DNA of 64,000 nt from Vibrio gelatinilyticus (lineage in GTDB: Bacteria > Pseudomonadota > Gammaproteobacteria > Enterobacterales > Vibrionaceae): positions 62,001 through 126,000 of the forward strand of contig NZ_JAJNNZ010000008.1 in assembly GCF_022836845.1 (NCBI RefSeq), written 5' to 3'. The translations under genes were made by a program, and so were the position numbers. The notes under the pieces are model-generated. The model ran no database searches and was not told where the DNA came from. It saw only the letters and a program-made list of their open reading frames with translations. This document shows positions 1-8,548 of the stretch, in pieces. Each line of letters starts with the position of its first letter. Positions within the stretch are counted from its first letter, which is position 1.

Positions 1-323
1 AGTGATTCAATATCCGTTGTCGTAGCGCACACCGCAGACGCAATACCAAAGAAAAACACACCCATGATTAATATGGGTCTGCGACCATAGCTATCTGCCA
101 GTGGTCCATGAAGCAATTGGCCAATCGCAAAACCCGCCGTGTAGACAGTTAAGGTAATTTGCACCGCCCCTGCAGACACGCCCAAATCGCGCGCAATCGT
201 GGGCATAGCGGGCAAATACATATCAATGGCTAATGGCGTCAGCGTACCAATCGCACCCAAGACAAGAAATAAGACCAAACCAAGTTTGGGGGCATCGGAC
301 TGTGCTGAATCTGTTTTATTCAT
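1..323 (-). CDS. bcr: Bcr/CflA-family multidrug efflux MFS transporter (N-terminal part, cut by window edge)
   Basis: Inner-membrane proton-driven drug exporter of the major facilitator superfamily, in the Bcr/CflA (bicyclomycin resistance) group. Only the first 107 residues are in the window. They show a polar start, a first membrane segment ending in the family-typical 'TPLAIDMYLPAMP' with the membrane aspartate, a second helix containing 'QLLHGPLAD', and the 'DSYGRRP' loop motif of MFS helices 2-3. The ATG at 321-323 fits the family start. The neighbour upstream on the same strand is rsuA, the same pair as in enterobacteria. Family is sure; the substrate is not shown by the sequence. Confidence 0.85.
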   Translation of the reverse strand, partial: MNKTDSAQSDAPKLGLVLFLVLGAIGTLTPLAIDMYLPAMPTIARDLGVSAGAVQITLTVYTAGFAIGQLLHGPLADSYGRRPILIMGVFFFGIASAVCATTTDIES

Positions 324-587
324 ACTGCACCTGAAAGGCGACATTATTTTGGAAAATCCTAACCCAATACAACGCCAAAAAAGAGCTCAACTGTCCATTG
401 TTAAGCGAAGCATTACGTAACTCTACTAATCTTCTAATACGAGGAGCTAACAACCGCTTAGATGGAAGTTCTGATAAAGAACCATTTATTCAAGAAATGT
501 AATCGTATGAACATAGAGTACCACTATAAGAGAACATGGCACCCGATCCTGTTTGTCATTGGCATACGATTCACGTGAGCCATCGCA

Positions 588-1286
588 CTATTTTTGCCAG
601 ATGGAATTGACTTCTTCTTCCGTTAGATAGCGATATTCACCAAGTTCTAGCTCTTCGTCTAAGATGATGTCACCGATACGTTCACGGTGCAGAGCTTCAA
701 CTTTGTTGCCTAACGCTGCAAACATGCGCTTCACTTGATGATATTTACCTTCGTGAATGGTTAACAACACTTCTTTTTCGGCTCTCACTTCTAAATGTGC
801 CGGTAACGTTAACCCTTTTTCACTGCGAAGCTGAATGCCTTCTTTAAACTTCTCGACATAATCCTCTTCAACTGGCTCATCAAGCCACACGCGATAGGTT
901 TTTTCGCATTTGTGTTTTGGTGACGTAATTCGATGTGACCATTGACCGTCATCTGTTATCAGAACAAGGCCGGTGGTATCCACATCTAAACGCCCAGCAA
1001 AATGTAGCGCGTCCATTTTAATTTCATCAAGCAGCTCAAAGGCCGTTTGATTTGATCCATCTTCATGAGAACACACAAACCCTTCTGGCTTGTAAAGCAT
1101 AATGTAACGAGGGCCTGTAACCGTAATTTCACGCTCTTGCCACTCGACGCAGCACTGCTCAGTAACCTTAACGGAACCACTCTTTTTTTTCTCGCCGTTA
1201 ACGGTCACTTCCCCTTTACGTAAAAGGATGGTTGCCTCTCTACGGGTGACACCTAGCGAATCACACAAAAATTTATCTAAACGCAT
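588..1286 (-). CDS. rsuA: 16S rRNA pseudouridine(516) synthase RsuA
   Basis: Converts U516 of 16S rRNA to pseudouridine during small-subunit assembly in the cytoplasm. The protein starts with an S4-like RNA-binding domain ('MRLDKFLCDSLGVTRREA', to about residue 60). The RsuA/RluB/E/F catalytic domain follows, with 'RLDVDTTGLVLITDDG' carrying the catalytic aspartate and 'KYHQVKRMFAALGNKV' near the C-terminus. A longer reading frame exists upstream, but a TTGAGG Shine-Dalgarno six bases before the ATG at 1284-1286 and the usual RsuA length of about 230 residues fix the start. It diverges from radD and lies upstream of bcr. Confidence 0.95.
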   Translation of the reverse strand: MRLDKFLCDSLGVTRREATILLRKGEVTVNGEKKKSGSVKVTEQCCVEWQEREITVTGPRYIMLYKPEGFVCSHEDGSNQTAFELLDEIKMDALHFAGRLDVDTTGLVLITDDGQWSHRITSPKHKCEKTYRVWLDEPVEEDYVEKFKEGIQLRSEKGLTLPAHLEVRAEKEVLLTIHEGKYHQVKRMFAALGNKVEALHRERIGDIILDEELELGEYRYLTEEEVNSIWQK

Positions 1287-1357
1287 GAATACCTCAATCT
1301 GGTTAAGTTCGCTATTATATGGGCTTTTCATTCAGATGTAGAGTCAAACTCACTCAT

Positions 1358-3097
1358 ATGTACACACTTCGTCCATATCAAGCCGACTCCGTAAAAGCGG
1401 TCGTGCATTATTTTCGCAAAAACGACACGCCAGCGGTCATTGTCTTACCCACTGGTGCTGGCAAAAGTCTCGTGATTGCCGAGTTGGCAAGACTCGCCAA
1501 AGGACGAGTGTTGGTATTAGCTCATGTCAAGGAATTAGTTGAACAAAACCATGCTAAATACGAAGGTTACGATCTTAAAGGCTCTGTTTTCTCTGCCGGT
1601 TTAGGTCGAAAGGAAACCAACGAACAAGTGGTCTTTGCCTCTGTACAATCGGTGGTTAGAAACCTGGATAAATTTGCCAATCAGTTTTCTTTGCTGGTCA
1701 TCGATGAGTGTCATCGAGTTCCTGATAACAAAGACTCGAGCTATCAAAAAGTCATTAGCCACCTTTGTGATATCAATCCTGGCATCAAAATCCTAGGCTT
1801 GACCGCCACTCCTTATCGCTTAGGTGTCGGCTGGATTTATCAATATCACACAAAAGGTTTGGTGCGAAGTGAAGAGTCTCGATTCTTTCGGGATTGTATC
1901 TTTGAGTTACCCATTCAATATTTACTTGATGAACAGTTTCTCACACCAGCAAAGCTCGTTGATGCTCCGGTTTTAAGCTACGACTTTTCTCAACTTACCC
2001 CAATGAATACAGGTCGTTATAAAGAATCAGATCTTGATTTAGTTATTGAACAATCCAAGAGAGCCACTCCACAAATTGTTGAGCAAATTATTCGTTACAG
2101 CGACGATAAAAAAGGCGTCATGATATTTGCCGCCACTGTGCGACATGCACAGGAAATTTTGGCTCTGTTGCCGCCACATCAAAGTGAGATTGTTATTGGG
2201 GATACGGCAACCGTCGATCGAGACCGGATCATTAATCAATTTAAGCAACAAGAGCTTAAGTTCCTAGTAAATGTGTCCGTTCTGACCACAGGTTTTGACG
2301 CGCCTCATGTTGATCTTATTGCCATTCTCAGACCCACCGAATCGGTCAGCCTTTATCAACAAATCGTTGGGCGTGGGTTGCGTTTATCTCCGGGCAAAGA
2401 CGAATGTCTCGTGCTTGATTATGCGGGAAATACCTACGATTTATATCAGCCCGAAGTGGGTAACCCAAAACCGGATTCGGATTCGGAAATTATCACCATT
2501 CCCTGCCCTGCCTGTGGCTTTAACAACAATTTCTGGGGAAAGCTCGACGGTAATGGATTTCTGATTGAGCACTTTGGCAGAAAATGTCAGGGCTATTTCA
2601 CAGATGAAGAAACTCAAGAGCGCGAACATTGTAATTATCGCTTTAGAGCTAAATATTGCTCAGAATGTGGCGCAGACAATGACATCGCCGCTCGTATTTG
2701 CCATGAGTGTGACGCAACATTGGTCGACCCTGACAAAAAACTCAAAGAGGCCCTTAATTTAAAAGACGCACTCGTCTTCGCGTGTAACGATATGGAACTA
2801 ACCGTTCACAAAGACGAAAAAGGTAAGTCGAGCCTGAGAATTACTTATGTGGGGGACGAAAATGCCAGGGTCAGCGAATTCTGGTCGTTAACCACCAAAA
2901 AACAAAAACAGACTTTTTTATCGCGCTTTGTTAGGCCGCATCTGGCAGACAAACATCGTGAGTTTGACGCGGCTTCCCCAACAAAAGTGGTTCATAATCA
3001 GCATCGCTTTAGACCACCAGCGTTTGTTATCGCCCGCAAAAGTGGTCGTTTTTGGAAGCTAAGGGACAAAATCTTTGATGATGAACTCACTCAATAA
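1358..3097 (+). CDS. radD: DEAD/DEAH-box helicase-like DNA repair protein RadD (YejH)
   Basis: Superfamily 2 helicase-like ATPase that in E. coli (RadD/YejH) helps RecA-dependent repair of double-strand breaks. Visible motifs are Walker A 'PTGAGKS', motif II 'DECH', motif III-like 'LTATP', and helicase C-terminal motifs 'TTGFDAPHVD' and 'QQIVGRGLR'. Two C-terminal cysteine clusters follow ('CPACGF' and 'CSECGADND...CHEC'), the zinc-binding part of RadD. The length of 579 residues from the inner ATG matches the E. coli protein of about 586. The first thirteen codons of the longer frame do not look like the family, and 'MYTLRPYQ' matches the E. coli start. It is divergent from rsuA, as in E. 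coli. Confidence 0.92.
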   Translation: MYTLRPYQADSVKAVVHYFRKNDTPAVIVLPTGAGKSLVIAELARLAKGRVLVLAHVKELVEQNHAKYEGYDLKGSVFSAGLGRKETNEQVVFASVQSVVRNLDKFANQFSLLVIDECHRVPDNKDSSYQKVISHLCDINPGIKILGLTATPYRLGVGWIYQYHTKGLVRSEESRFFRDCIFELPIQYLLDEQFLTPAKLVDAPVLSYDFSQLTPMNTGRYKESDLDLVIEQSKRATPQIVEQIIRYSDDKKGVMIFAATVRHAQEILALLPPHQSEIVIGDTATVDRDRIINQFKQQELKFLVNVSVLTTGFDAPHVDLIAILRPTESVSLYQQIVGRGLRLSPGKDECLVLDYAGNTYDLYQPEVGNPKPDSDSEIITIPCPACGFNNNFWGKLDGNGFLIEHFGRKCQGYFTDEETQEREHCNYRFRAKYCSECGADNDIAARICHECDATLVDPDKKLKEALNLKDALVFACNDMELTVHKDEKGKSSLRITYVGDENARVSEFWSLTTKKQKQTFLSRFVRPHLADKHREFDAASPTKVVHNQHRFRPPAFVIARKSGRFWKLRDKIFDDELTQ

Positions 3098-3166
3098 CTC
3101 TGTTCAGGTTCTATTCAGATAAAACGTTTATAGTGACACCATTGTTATCGTCCCAAGGGGCTATTC

Positions 3167-3574
3167 ATGCCAGCTTTTAAAAATAAAACACTCATCACTG
3201 CGTTGCTCGCTATGCTTGCCGTCGCATCACCGGGAGCCAATGCCAGCCTGTTCTCATCATCAGACAAAAATTACGATACTGTCCTGGATGTTCCCCTTGA
3301 AGGTACTCGTATTGAAATTGGCGAAGATCAGGACGAAGTCTTTGATGCTGTACAGAAAGGGCTCATCAAGCCATTTTCCGCTTTGTTTGCCACAGTTGAA
3401 AACGATCTAAACGGTCGAATTATTAAAGTCGAACTCGAAGAAGACGACGACGAATGGTTTTACGAACTAAAACTGATGCATGAGCAAGATATAATTAAAG
3501 TTGAATATAACGCGACTACACTTGAGCTAATTGAACTGCGCGGCAGAAATCTGCAAAAAGTCATCAAAAGATAA
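3167..3574 (+). CDS. small exported PepSY-domain protein linked to a PhoP/PhoQ-like system
   Basis: A 135-residue protein with a classical signal peptide (about residues 1-27, 'LITALLAMLAVASPGANAS') and one PepSY-like domain. That domain has acidic and hydrophobic alternation and the pattern 'GRIIKVELEEDDDEWFYELKLM', followed by a strand ending in '(K)VEYNATTLELIEL'. PepSY domains are often periplasmic regulators of proteases or sensors. An AAGGGG Shine-Dalgarno precedes the ATG. The response regulator ATG starts 10 bp after its stop, so it is very probably the first gene of a three-gene operon and may modulate the periplasmic sensing domain of the kinase. That role is inferred from position. 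Confidence 0.8.
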   Translation: MPAFKNKTLITALLAMLAVASPGANASLFSSSDKNYDTVLDVPLEGTRIEIGEDQDEVFDAVQKGLIKPFSALFATVENDLNGRIIKVELEEDDDEWFYELKLMHEQDIIKVEYNATTLELIELRGRNLQKVIKR

Positions 3575-3584
3575 GAGCAAGCCT

Positions 3585-4241
3585 ATGAAAATTTTGATTG
3601 TAGAAGATGATGCGACACTTGGTGAACAAATGGTCACTGCGCTAGAGAAAGCTGGCTGGGTTCCTGAACTCTCTCAAGATGGTATTGATGCTCTCTATCG
3701 TGCGACCTCTGAAGAGTGGGATGCCATTATCCTTGACCTTGGCCTACCCAAACTTGATGGTTTAACGGTTTTAAAAGGCATTCGAGATGAGAACATTAAC
3801 ACTCCAGTCATCATCTTGAGCGCCAGAGACACACTGACCCAACGAGTTGAGGGGCTCAATGCTGGCGCAGACGATTACCTCACCAAACCTTTTGAAGTCG
3901 TGGAATTGATCGCAAGGATCAGAGCCCATCTAAGACGGGCGTCCGGTAACGCCTCCCCTGTCATGCAAGTCGGCGACCTTGCTTTAGACACGCGCACATC
4001 CAAAGTACTATGGCAGGGCCAGGCGGTAAGCCTAACCGCACTTGAGTACAAAGTTGTGGCGTACTTTGTTCACAACGCGGACAAGGTCATATCTCGCACC
4101 GAGCTGGTGGAGCACATCTACAAACAAGACTTTGACCGAGACTCAAACACTATCGAAGTATTCGTTGGCCGTATTCGCAAAAAAATTGCACCGAACATTA
4201 TCAAAACCGTTCGCGGTTTGGGATACCAATTGAATGCCTAA
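3585..4241 (+). CDS. OmpR/PhoP-family response regulator
   Basis: 218-residue DNA-binding response regulator. The receiver domain (residues 1-120) has the acidic pocket 'VEDD', the phospho-acceptor aspartate in 'IILDLGLPKLDG', 'SARD' and the 'TKPFEVVEL' lysine. The C-terminal winged helix ends with 'VFVGRIRKKI...TVRGLGYQL', typical of OmpR/PhoP. The ATG at 3585 is the family start; the frame extends upstream into the previous gene. It overlaps the kinase start by 8 bp. Position next to rsuA/radD and rplY suggests the orthologue of V. cholerae VC1638, a PhoP-like regulator (gene number from memory). Confidence 0.92.
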   Translation: MKILIVEDDATLGEQMVTALEKAGWVPELSQDGIDALYRATSEEWDAIILDLGLPKLDGLTVLKGIRDENINTPVIILSARDTLTQRVEGLNAGADDYLTKPFEVVELIARIRAHLRRASGNASPVMQVGDLALDTRTSKVLWQGQAVSLTALEYKVVAYFVHNADKVISRTELVEHIYKQDFDRDSNTIEVFVGRIRKKIAPNIIKTVRGLGYQLNA

Positions 4242-5607
4242 CACCGAGCGACAAGCTCTTGACCAGAGGCTCAAGTCTAAGCTTAAAAGATTGAGCCTCA
4301 AAACTCGCTTAGTTTTAGCCGCTACCGCCTGGCTATCTGCCATGACGCTTGCCGCTGGCGTCTCTATCCCCGGCCTTGTTAAAGATTACCTAATTGATGA
4401 TCTAAAACAGCAAATGTTGCTCTCCATGGACGAGCTCATCGCGAATCTTGATACCAATGAACAAGGCGAAATGACACTCGGTTCTCGGATATCAGATCCA
4501 AGATACAGCCGCCCGTATAGTGGCTATTACTGGACCATTACCGCACAAGATCAAACCATACGCTCACGTTCACTGTGGGATAAGGTGATTACCCAAAATG
4601 AGAGTAAACTTAACCCTCGCGATTTAGGCGCAAGAGAGGAAAAGCTCGTCACTATCAGCAGAAGCATCTACCTACCTGGAAGAAGTGACCCTGTAATGAT
4701 TTTTATTGGCCAAGAAGAAGCGCCCGTCGACAACACACTGGAACAACTCACTAATCAGGTGTGGGTCATCCTGTCTTTGATGGTTGCGGGGATCTTAATC
4801 CTCGTTATCACGCAAATCAGCTGGTCCTTGAGGCCATTGGGCAAAATGCAAAAAGAATTAAAACACCTAAGAAGTGGTGAACAAAATTTGCTTGATGAGC
4901 ATTACCCTAAAGAAGTCGCCCCTCTGGTTACTGACCTCAACGCGCTTATATTCCATTATCAAGAATTGCTAGAGCGTGCTCGCAACCATGCTGGTAATCT
5001 ATCTCACGCGTTAAAAACACCTTTATCGGTCATTCATAATGAACTTGACCACTTATCAGAGCAAGACCGAGCAAAAATCGAGCCGTCACTTCGTCAAATA
5101 CAAGAATATATCGATTACCATTTAGGCAGGGCGAGGATGGCTGGCTCAATGAACATTCTGTCTGTTAAAAGCTGCCCTAGCGAACGTGTGGATGCTATCT
5201 CCATCGCATTCGATAAAGTGTTTGTCGAACGAGATATCGCGCTCATCAATGAAATCGATCCTGATTTAAAGATAGCTATAGAGCAAACTGACCTCGACGA
5301 AATGCTCGGTAACCTATTGGAAAACGCCTACAAATGGAGCCAAAGCCTCATTCGGGTTCATACCAACCAATCAGATAGTGAATTGGTGGAAATCATCATT
5401 GAAGATGACGGTCCTGGTATCCCAGAGAACAAACTTAAAGAAGTGCTAAAACGAGGTGTGCGACTAGATGAAACCACACCGGGGACAGGATTAGGGCTAA
5501 ACATAGTGAATGAAATGGCCTACAGCTATCGCAGTGAACTTACTCTAGAAAGCAGTCAGTTAGGTGGACTAAAAGCCACATTAATCGCCAGAGTGGCTAA
5601 CGATTAA
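4234..5607 (+). CDS. PhoQ-like sensor histidine kinase
   Basis: 457-residue inner-membrane sensor kinase partner of the preceding regulator. A basic N-terminus and first membrane helix (about 28-48) are followed by a periplasmic sensor of about 120 residues. A second helix (about 176-196) and a HAMP-like linker come next, then the H-box 'NLSHALKTPLSVI'. The ATPase domain has N-box 'NLLENAYKWS', 'DDGPGIP' and 'GTGLGLNI'. Its ATG overlaps the regulator stop by 8 bp, so translation is probably coupled. PhoQ-type kinases answer to divalent cations, acid or cationic peptides; which signal applies here cannot be read from the sequence. Confidence 0.9.
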   Translation: MPNTERQALDQRLKSKLKRLSLKTRLVLAATAWLSAMTLAAGVSIPGLVKDYLIDDLKQQMLLSMDELIANLDTNEQGEMTLGSRISDPRYSRPYSGYYWTITAQDQTIRSRSLWDKVITQNESKLNPRDLGAREEKLVTISRSIYLPGRSDPVMIFIGQEEAPVDNTLEQLTNQVWVILSLMVAGILILVITQISWSLRPLGKMQKELKHLRSGEQNLLDEHYPKEVAPLVTDLNALIFHYQELLERARNHAGNLSHALKTPLSVIHNELDHLSEQDRAKIEPSLRQIQEYIDYHLGRARMAGSMNILSVKSCPSERVDAISIAFDKVFVERDIALINEIDPDLKIAIEQTDLDEMLGNLLENAYKWSQSLIRVHTNQSDSELVEIIIEDDGPGIPENKLKEVLKRGVRLDETTPGTGLGLNIVNEMAYSYRSELTLESSQLGGLKATLIARVAND

Positions 5608-5694
5608 GCAAGTCGATTTAAAAGATGAAAAAAACAGCGGCTTAGCCTGGCTTCGCTATTGCTCAGACAGCTATAGAATGGTAGTATCCGCGCT

Positions 5695-5761
5695 CACTTT
5701 AAGAGTAACGACTCGTTCACTTTTAAAGTGACCTATCATCAACTAGGTCGCTACGTTGATG
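5695..5761 (+). promoter_or_regulatory. candidate structured L25 mRNA leader upstream of rplY
   Basis: Two nested or overlapping structures fit just before rplY. First, CACTTTAA (5695-5702) pairs with TTAAAGTG (5723-5730), enclosing a small GAGT-AACG-ACTC hairpin. Second, ACCTA (5731-5735) can pair with TAGGT (5744-5748), while CATCAAC in its loop (5737-5743) pairs with GTTGATG (5755-5761), giving an H-type pseudoknot or a switch between two stems. Ribosomal proteins commonly autoregulate by binding such leaders. The pairing is seen directly; function as an L25-binding leader is inferred. Confidence 0.55.
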
Positions 5762-5798
5762 GACATCTTTAATTTTTACTATTTTGAGAGTAAATACT

Positions 5799-6077
5799 AT
5801 GAAATTCGAAGCAGTAGTACGTACTGAACTAGGTAAGGGTGCGAGCCGCCGCCTACGTCACGCTGGCCAATTCCCAGCAATCGTTTACGGTGGTGAAGCA
5901 GCACCTGTTTCTATCGCTCTAGACCACAATATCGTGATGAACCAAATGGACAAGCCTGAATTCTACGAAGCAATCACTCTAGTGATTGACGGCGCAGAAG
6001 TTAAGGTTAAGCCACAAGACGTTCAACGTCACGCTTACAAGCCAAAAGTTGAGCACATGGACTTCATCCGCATCTAA
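5799..6077 (+). CDS. rplY: 50S ribosomal protein L25 (short form)
   Basis: 92-residue 5S rRNA-binding ribosomal protein, the short gammaproteobacterial form without the C-terminal Ctc extension. '[32 protein letters not shown]' is the family N-terminus, and the end '[18 protein letters not shown]' is the conserved C-terminus. The ATG at 5799 fits; five upstream codons in frame are outside the family. The codons are strongly biased, as expected for a highly expressed gene. It is preceded by a structured leader and followed by a strong terminator, so it is probably a single-gene transcript. Confidence 0.97.
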   Translation: MKFEAVVRTELGKGASRRLRHAGQFPAIVYGGEAAPVSIALDHNIVMNQMDKPEFYEAITLVIDGAEVKVKPQDVQRHAYKPKVEHMDFIRI

Positions 6078-6165
6078 TTCCCTACCAAGGAATTAGTTGG
6101 ATAATATCCAAGCCTTCTGCATAGAAAAGATTATCGACCTTACCAATCGAGACATCTAAAAATTC

Positions 6166-6203
6166 GAAACCCCGATGCTACCAACATCGGGGTTTCACCT
6201 TTT
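6166..6203 (+). terminator. terminator hairpin after rplY
   Basis: Perfect 12-bp stem GAAACCCCGATG / CATCGGGGTTTC with a 7-base loop, followed by a T-rich stretch, about 90 bp after the rplY stop. Confidence 0.85.
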
Positions 6204-6936
6204 CTGGGGTTTGAGAATCCGAAAAATCCATCTAATTGCCTGATTTAAATGATTTCAATACCAATAACCACAATTTATAGGTGTAGTTATAACGTATTTT
6301 GATTATTCCACTAAATCAGCTTCAAAAGCGAAAGTCAAAACAGCAAACTCCTCAACCTAGCTTTAAAAGGGCAAATATTTCATTGGGGAGAGCCGAAACC
6401 AATCCATAAAAATAATACTCTGCAGATACACACCAAAGCTAGAAAGAAGCGCTAGATATATGCAAACAATTGTCATCGATACTAGTTCGAGATTTAAGCC
6501 TGTTGGCAAAGAAATTTTCATATCCTTGCTACAAAATCGCCCTCTAACAGATATCACAAATCAGAAACGGTGACCAACACGGATTTGGAAAAAAGTCATC
6601 TACGCAAAATCAAATATTAGCAATTAATAACGACAGGGATAGTAAATAGCTAAACTGACGTCCAGGACATACCGGATCAGATGGAAACCTCTACCCTACG
6701 ATGAGGTCACTCATCTTAAGAAACACACCTGTGGTCACCATCGCGGTAGCAAGATGTCTGAGTTTTTCAAAGTAGTCTAGCTCTTGTAACGGAACCCCAA
6801 TACCCCCTTGTTAGCCCGCTCCGTGCGTCATTAGGGTCACGGTATCTACGACCTATATCAGTTTGAAAATCTCCAATAAAGATTCGCTCGCTGTATGTAC
6901 ACGTTATTATCTTGGATGAACTTGAGTACACTGCTG
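6204..6936. other. gene-free stretch between rplY and the DUF3943 gene
   Basis: About 730 bp without a convincing gene. The only coding-like trace is on the minus strand at 6691-6849. There an uninterrupted run of 39 codons ('GIGVPLQELDYFEKLRHLA' and on) is preceded, across one in-frame TAA at 6811-6813, by twelve further sense codons in the same frame. It may be a decayed gene fragment, but no family was recognised. The rest is AT-rich with no clear repeat. Confidence 0.4.
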
Positions 6937-8376
6937 CTACAGCTCTCCACGACCAAATCTATAAATGAGCTTTCCTGTTGTCACTTTATCATTAACACTC
7001 TCTCTTGTTCCCTTGGCATAACGCCAATCTGTTTGAATCGCCCAATTGTTATTAATTTTGTAGTGAAGGCCTAGACCTCCGTTAACTTGAAACGTTTTTT
7101 GTTTTCTGTCCATGTCTTTCATCGCTTCACCAAAGCCAGCGGTAAAAAAAGGCCTTAACGAAGAATCACTATTGAAATAGTAAAGTGCATTTACACTGTA
7201 GTTTTCGTAAGTAACCGACTGCTGAGTTTGAACATCTTTCAGTTGAGCTCGGGTATAAGTTAAGTGGCCTGAGAGTTCAGGTGAAAAATGTAAACCAAGG
7301 GAAAATGTCGCTCCAATACCTGGCTCCAGTGACCAACTGTTAGCAGGGGCGACATGACTGACACCCGCAGATACACCTACGATACTGTACGTCACGGGAT
7401 CTTGCGTTGTTTGTGAGTAATAATCACTTCTATGTTTTTTTGAACCTGTTGTCGTGACCAGATCATATTGAACCTGGAACCTAAACTGCCTCTCGGCACT
7501 TCCATTGGGCAAGTTTGTTTCTTGAACCCCCATGAAACCAGAACCCGCAGTCACTAAGTCGCGACCCGCTAAGTGATTGACACCTCTCCCTAGACTATCA
7601 ACAGGATCTAAGAAAAACAGTGTAGTGCTCCCTAACGTCGAGGAACCTAGAACTGTTCCGCCACTGAGCCTAATCTGTTGCTCTTTATGATATGCCCACT
7701 CACCATACACCCAACCCATGATGGGTGTTACGAATAAATCTTGTATAGAGGGGACTTCTGCAAATGCTTCTACACCGTACTCCCAGTAAAACGTAGACAT
7801 CAATGTGGAATATAGAAATGAGTCCCACTGACGGTAACCAGACTTTCTTGCCGACTGATAGTAGACACCACCGAAATAAGGATGCCCAAGGTAATTGATA
7901 TACCAAACATCACGATCCCAAACTGGTCCTTTACTGACATTGTTCCACCATTTCTCCATTAATGGATCACCGTTTTTTTCCCATTGAGTAATAGAGGTAG
8001 GCATTAGTGCTAACACTCCAGCGACTCCCAGCCCATAGGCCCCTATTGATTTAGTTTGGGACCACAAACGCTCGGCATCCTCACCATTTTCAGCGGAGAA
8101 CAAAGAGACTCGATAGGGAGAATGGTACACATCATCCCAATGATCCATTTCCTCCCACGCCGAGTTGGAGTAGCTATTCGCTGAATAAATCGTCAGGCTT
8201 GTGATGTCATTGGCATCCTCTAACTCGCTGACAGAGTTATATCGCCAGTGAGTTGTTGTAATGACAACATTCTCACTACTTAGCTTAAGCGTTTTTCCGG
8301 TGTTACTTGCAAACGCTGCGGACATCGAAATGGTCAACACTAGCCCTAGCTGAGCAGTGATAAACGGTATATTCAT
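6937..8376 (-). CDS. exported DUF3943-type protein, probable outer-membrane barrel
   Basis: 479 residues from the ATG at 8376, which has an AAAGGTG Shine-Dalgarno and opens a normal signal peptide ('ITAQLGLVLTISMSAAFAS'); the twenty codons upstream do not. The middle has the pattern I associate with DUF3943: 'WYINYLGHPYFGGVYY', then 'WEYGVEAFAEVPSIQDLFVTP' and 'GWVYGEW'. The C-terminal half alternates polar and hydrophobic residues with many aromatic girdle positions and ends in 'LIYRFGRGEL', like an outer-membrane barrel. Function is unknown. The DUF1254 protein lies upstream on the same strand, 172 bp away. Confidence 0.7.
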   Translation of the reverse strand: MNIPFITAQLGLVLTISMSAAFASNTGKTLKLSSENVVITTTHWRYNSVSELEDANDITSLTIYSANSYSNSAWEEMDHWDDVYHSPYRVSLFSAENGEDAERLWSQTKSIGAYGLGVAGVLALMPTSITQWEKNGDPLMEKWWNNVSKGPVWDRDVWYINYLGHPYFGGVYYQSARKSGYRQWDSFLYSTLMSTFYWEYGVEAFAEVPSIQDLFVTPIMGWVYGEWAYHKEQQIRLSGGTVLGSSTLGSTTLFFLDPVDSLGRGVNHLAGRDLVTAGSGFMGVQETNLPNGSAERQFRFQVQYDLVTTTGSKKHRSDYYSQTTQDPVTYSIVGVSAGVSHVAPANSWSLEPGIGATFSLGLHFSPELSGHLTYTRAQLKDVQTQQSVTYENYSVNALYYFNSDSSLRPFFTAGFGEAMKDMDRKQKTFQVNGGLGLHYKINNNWAIQTDWRYAKGTRESVNDKVTTGKLIYRFGRGEL

Positions 8377-8548
8377 TGGAGCACCTTTAAACATCACGTT
8401 GCATATAATGGAGCGTCGACAATAAATGCCTTGCAAAGTGACTATTAAATTGGAGAGGCTTCTATTTTCAAGAGATGTTGAACAATATAATGCCTTGGAA
8501 TATAGGCACCATATTGCTCATACAATTATATAAATAGTATGGGAACGT

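Noticed and set aside
6363..6557. 64-codon minus-strand frame with a hydrophobic stretch
   Set aside because: No ribosome-binding site and no neighbour to support it; AT-rich DNA readily gives such frames.
6691..6849. Possible pseudogene on the minus strand with one in-frame stop
   Set aside because: Only about 50 codons in total and no family recognised; chance open frame is equally likely, so it is mentioned only in the gene-free entry.
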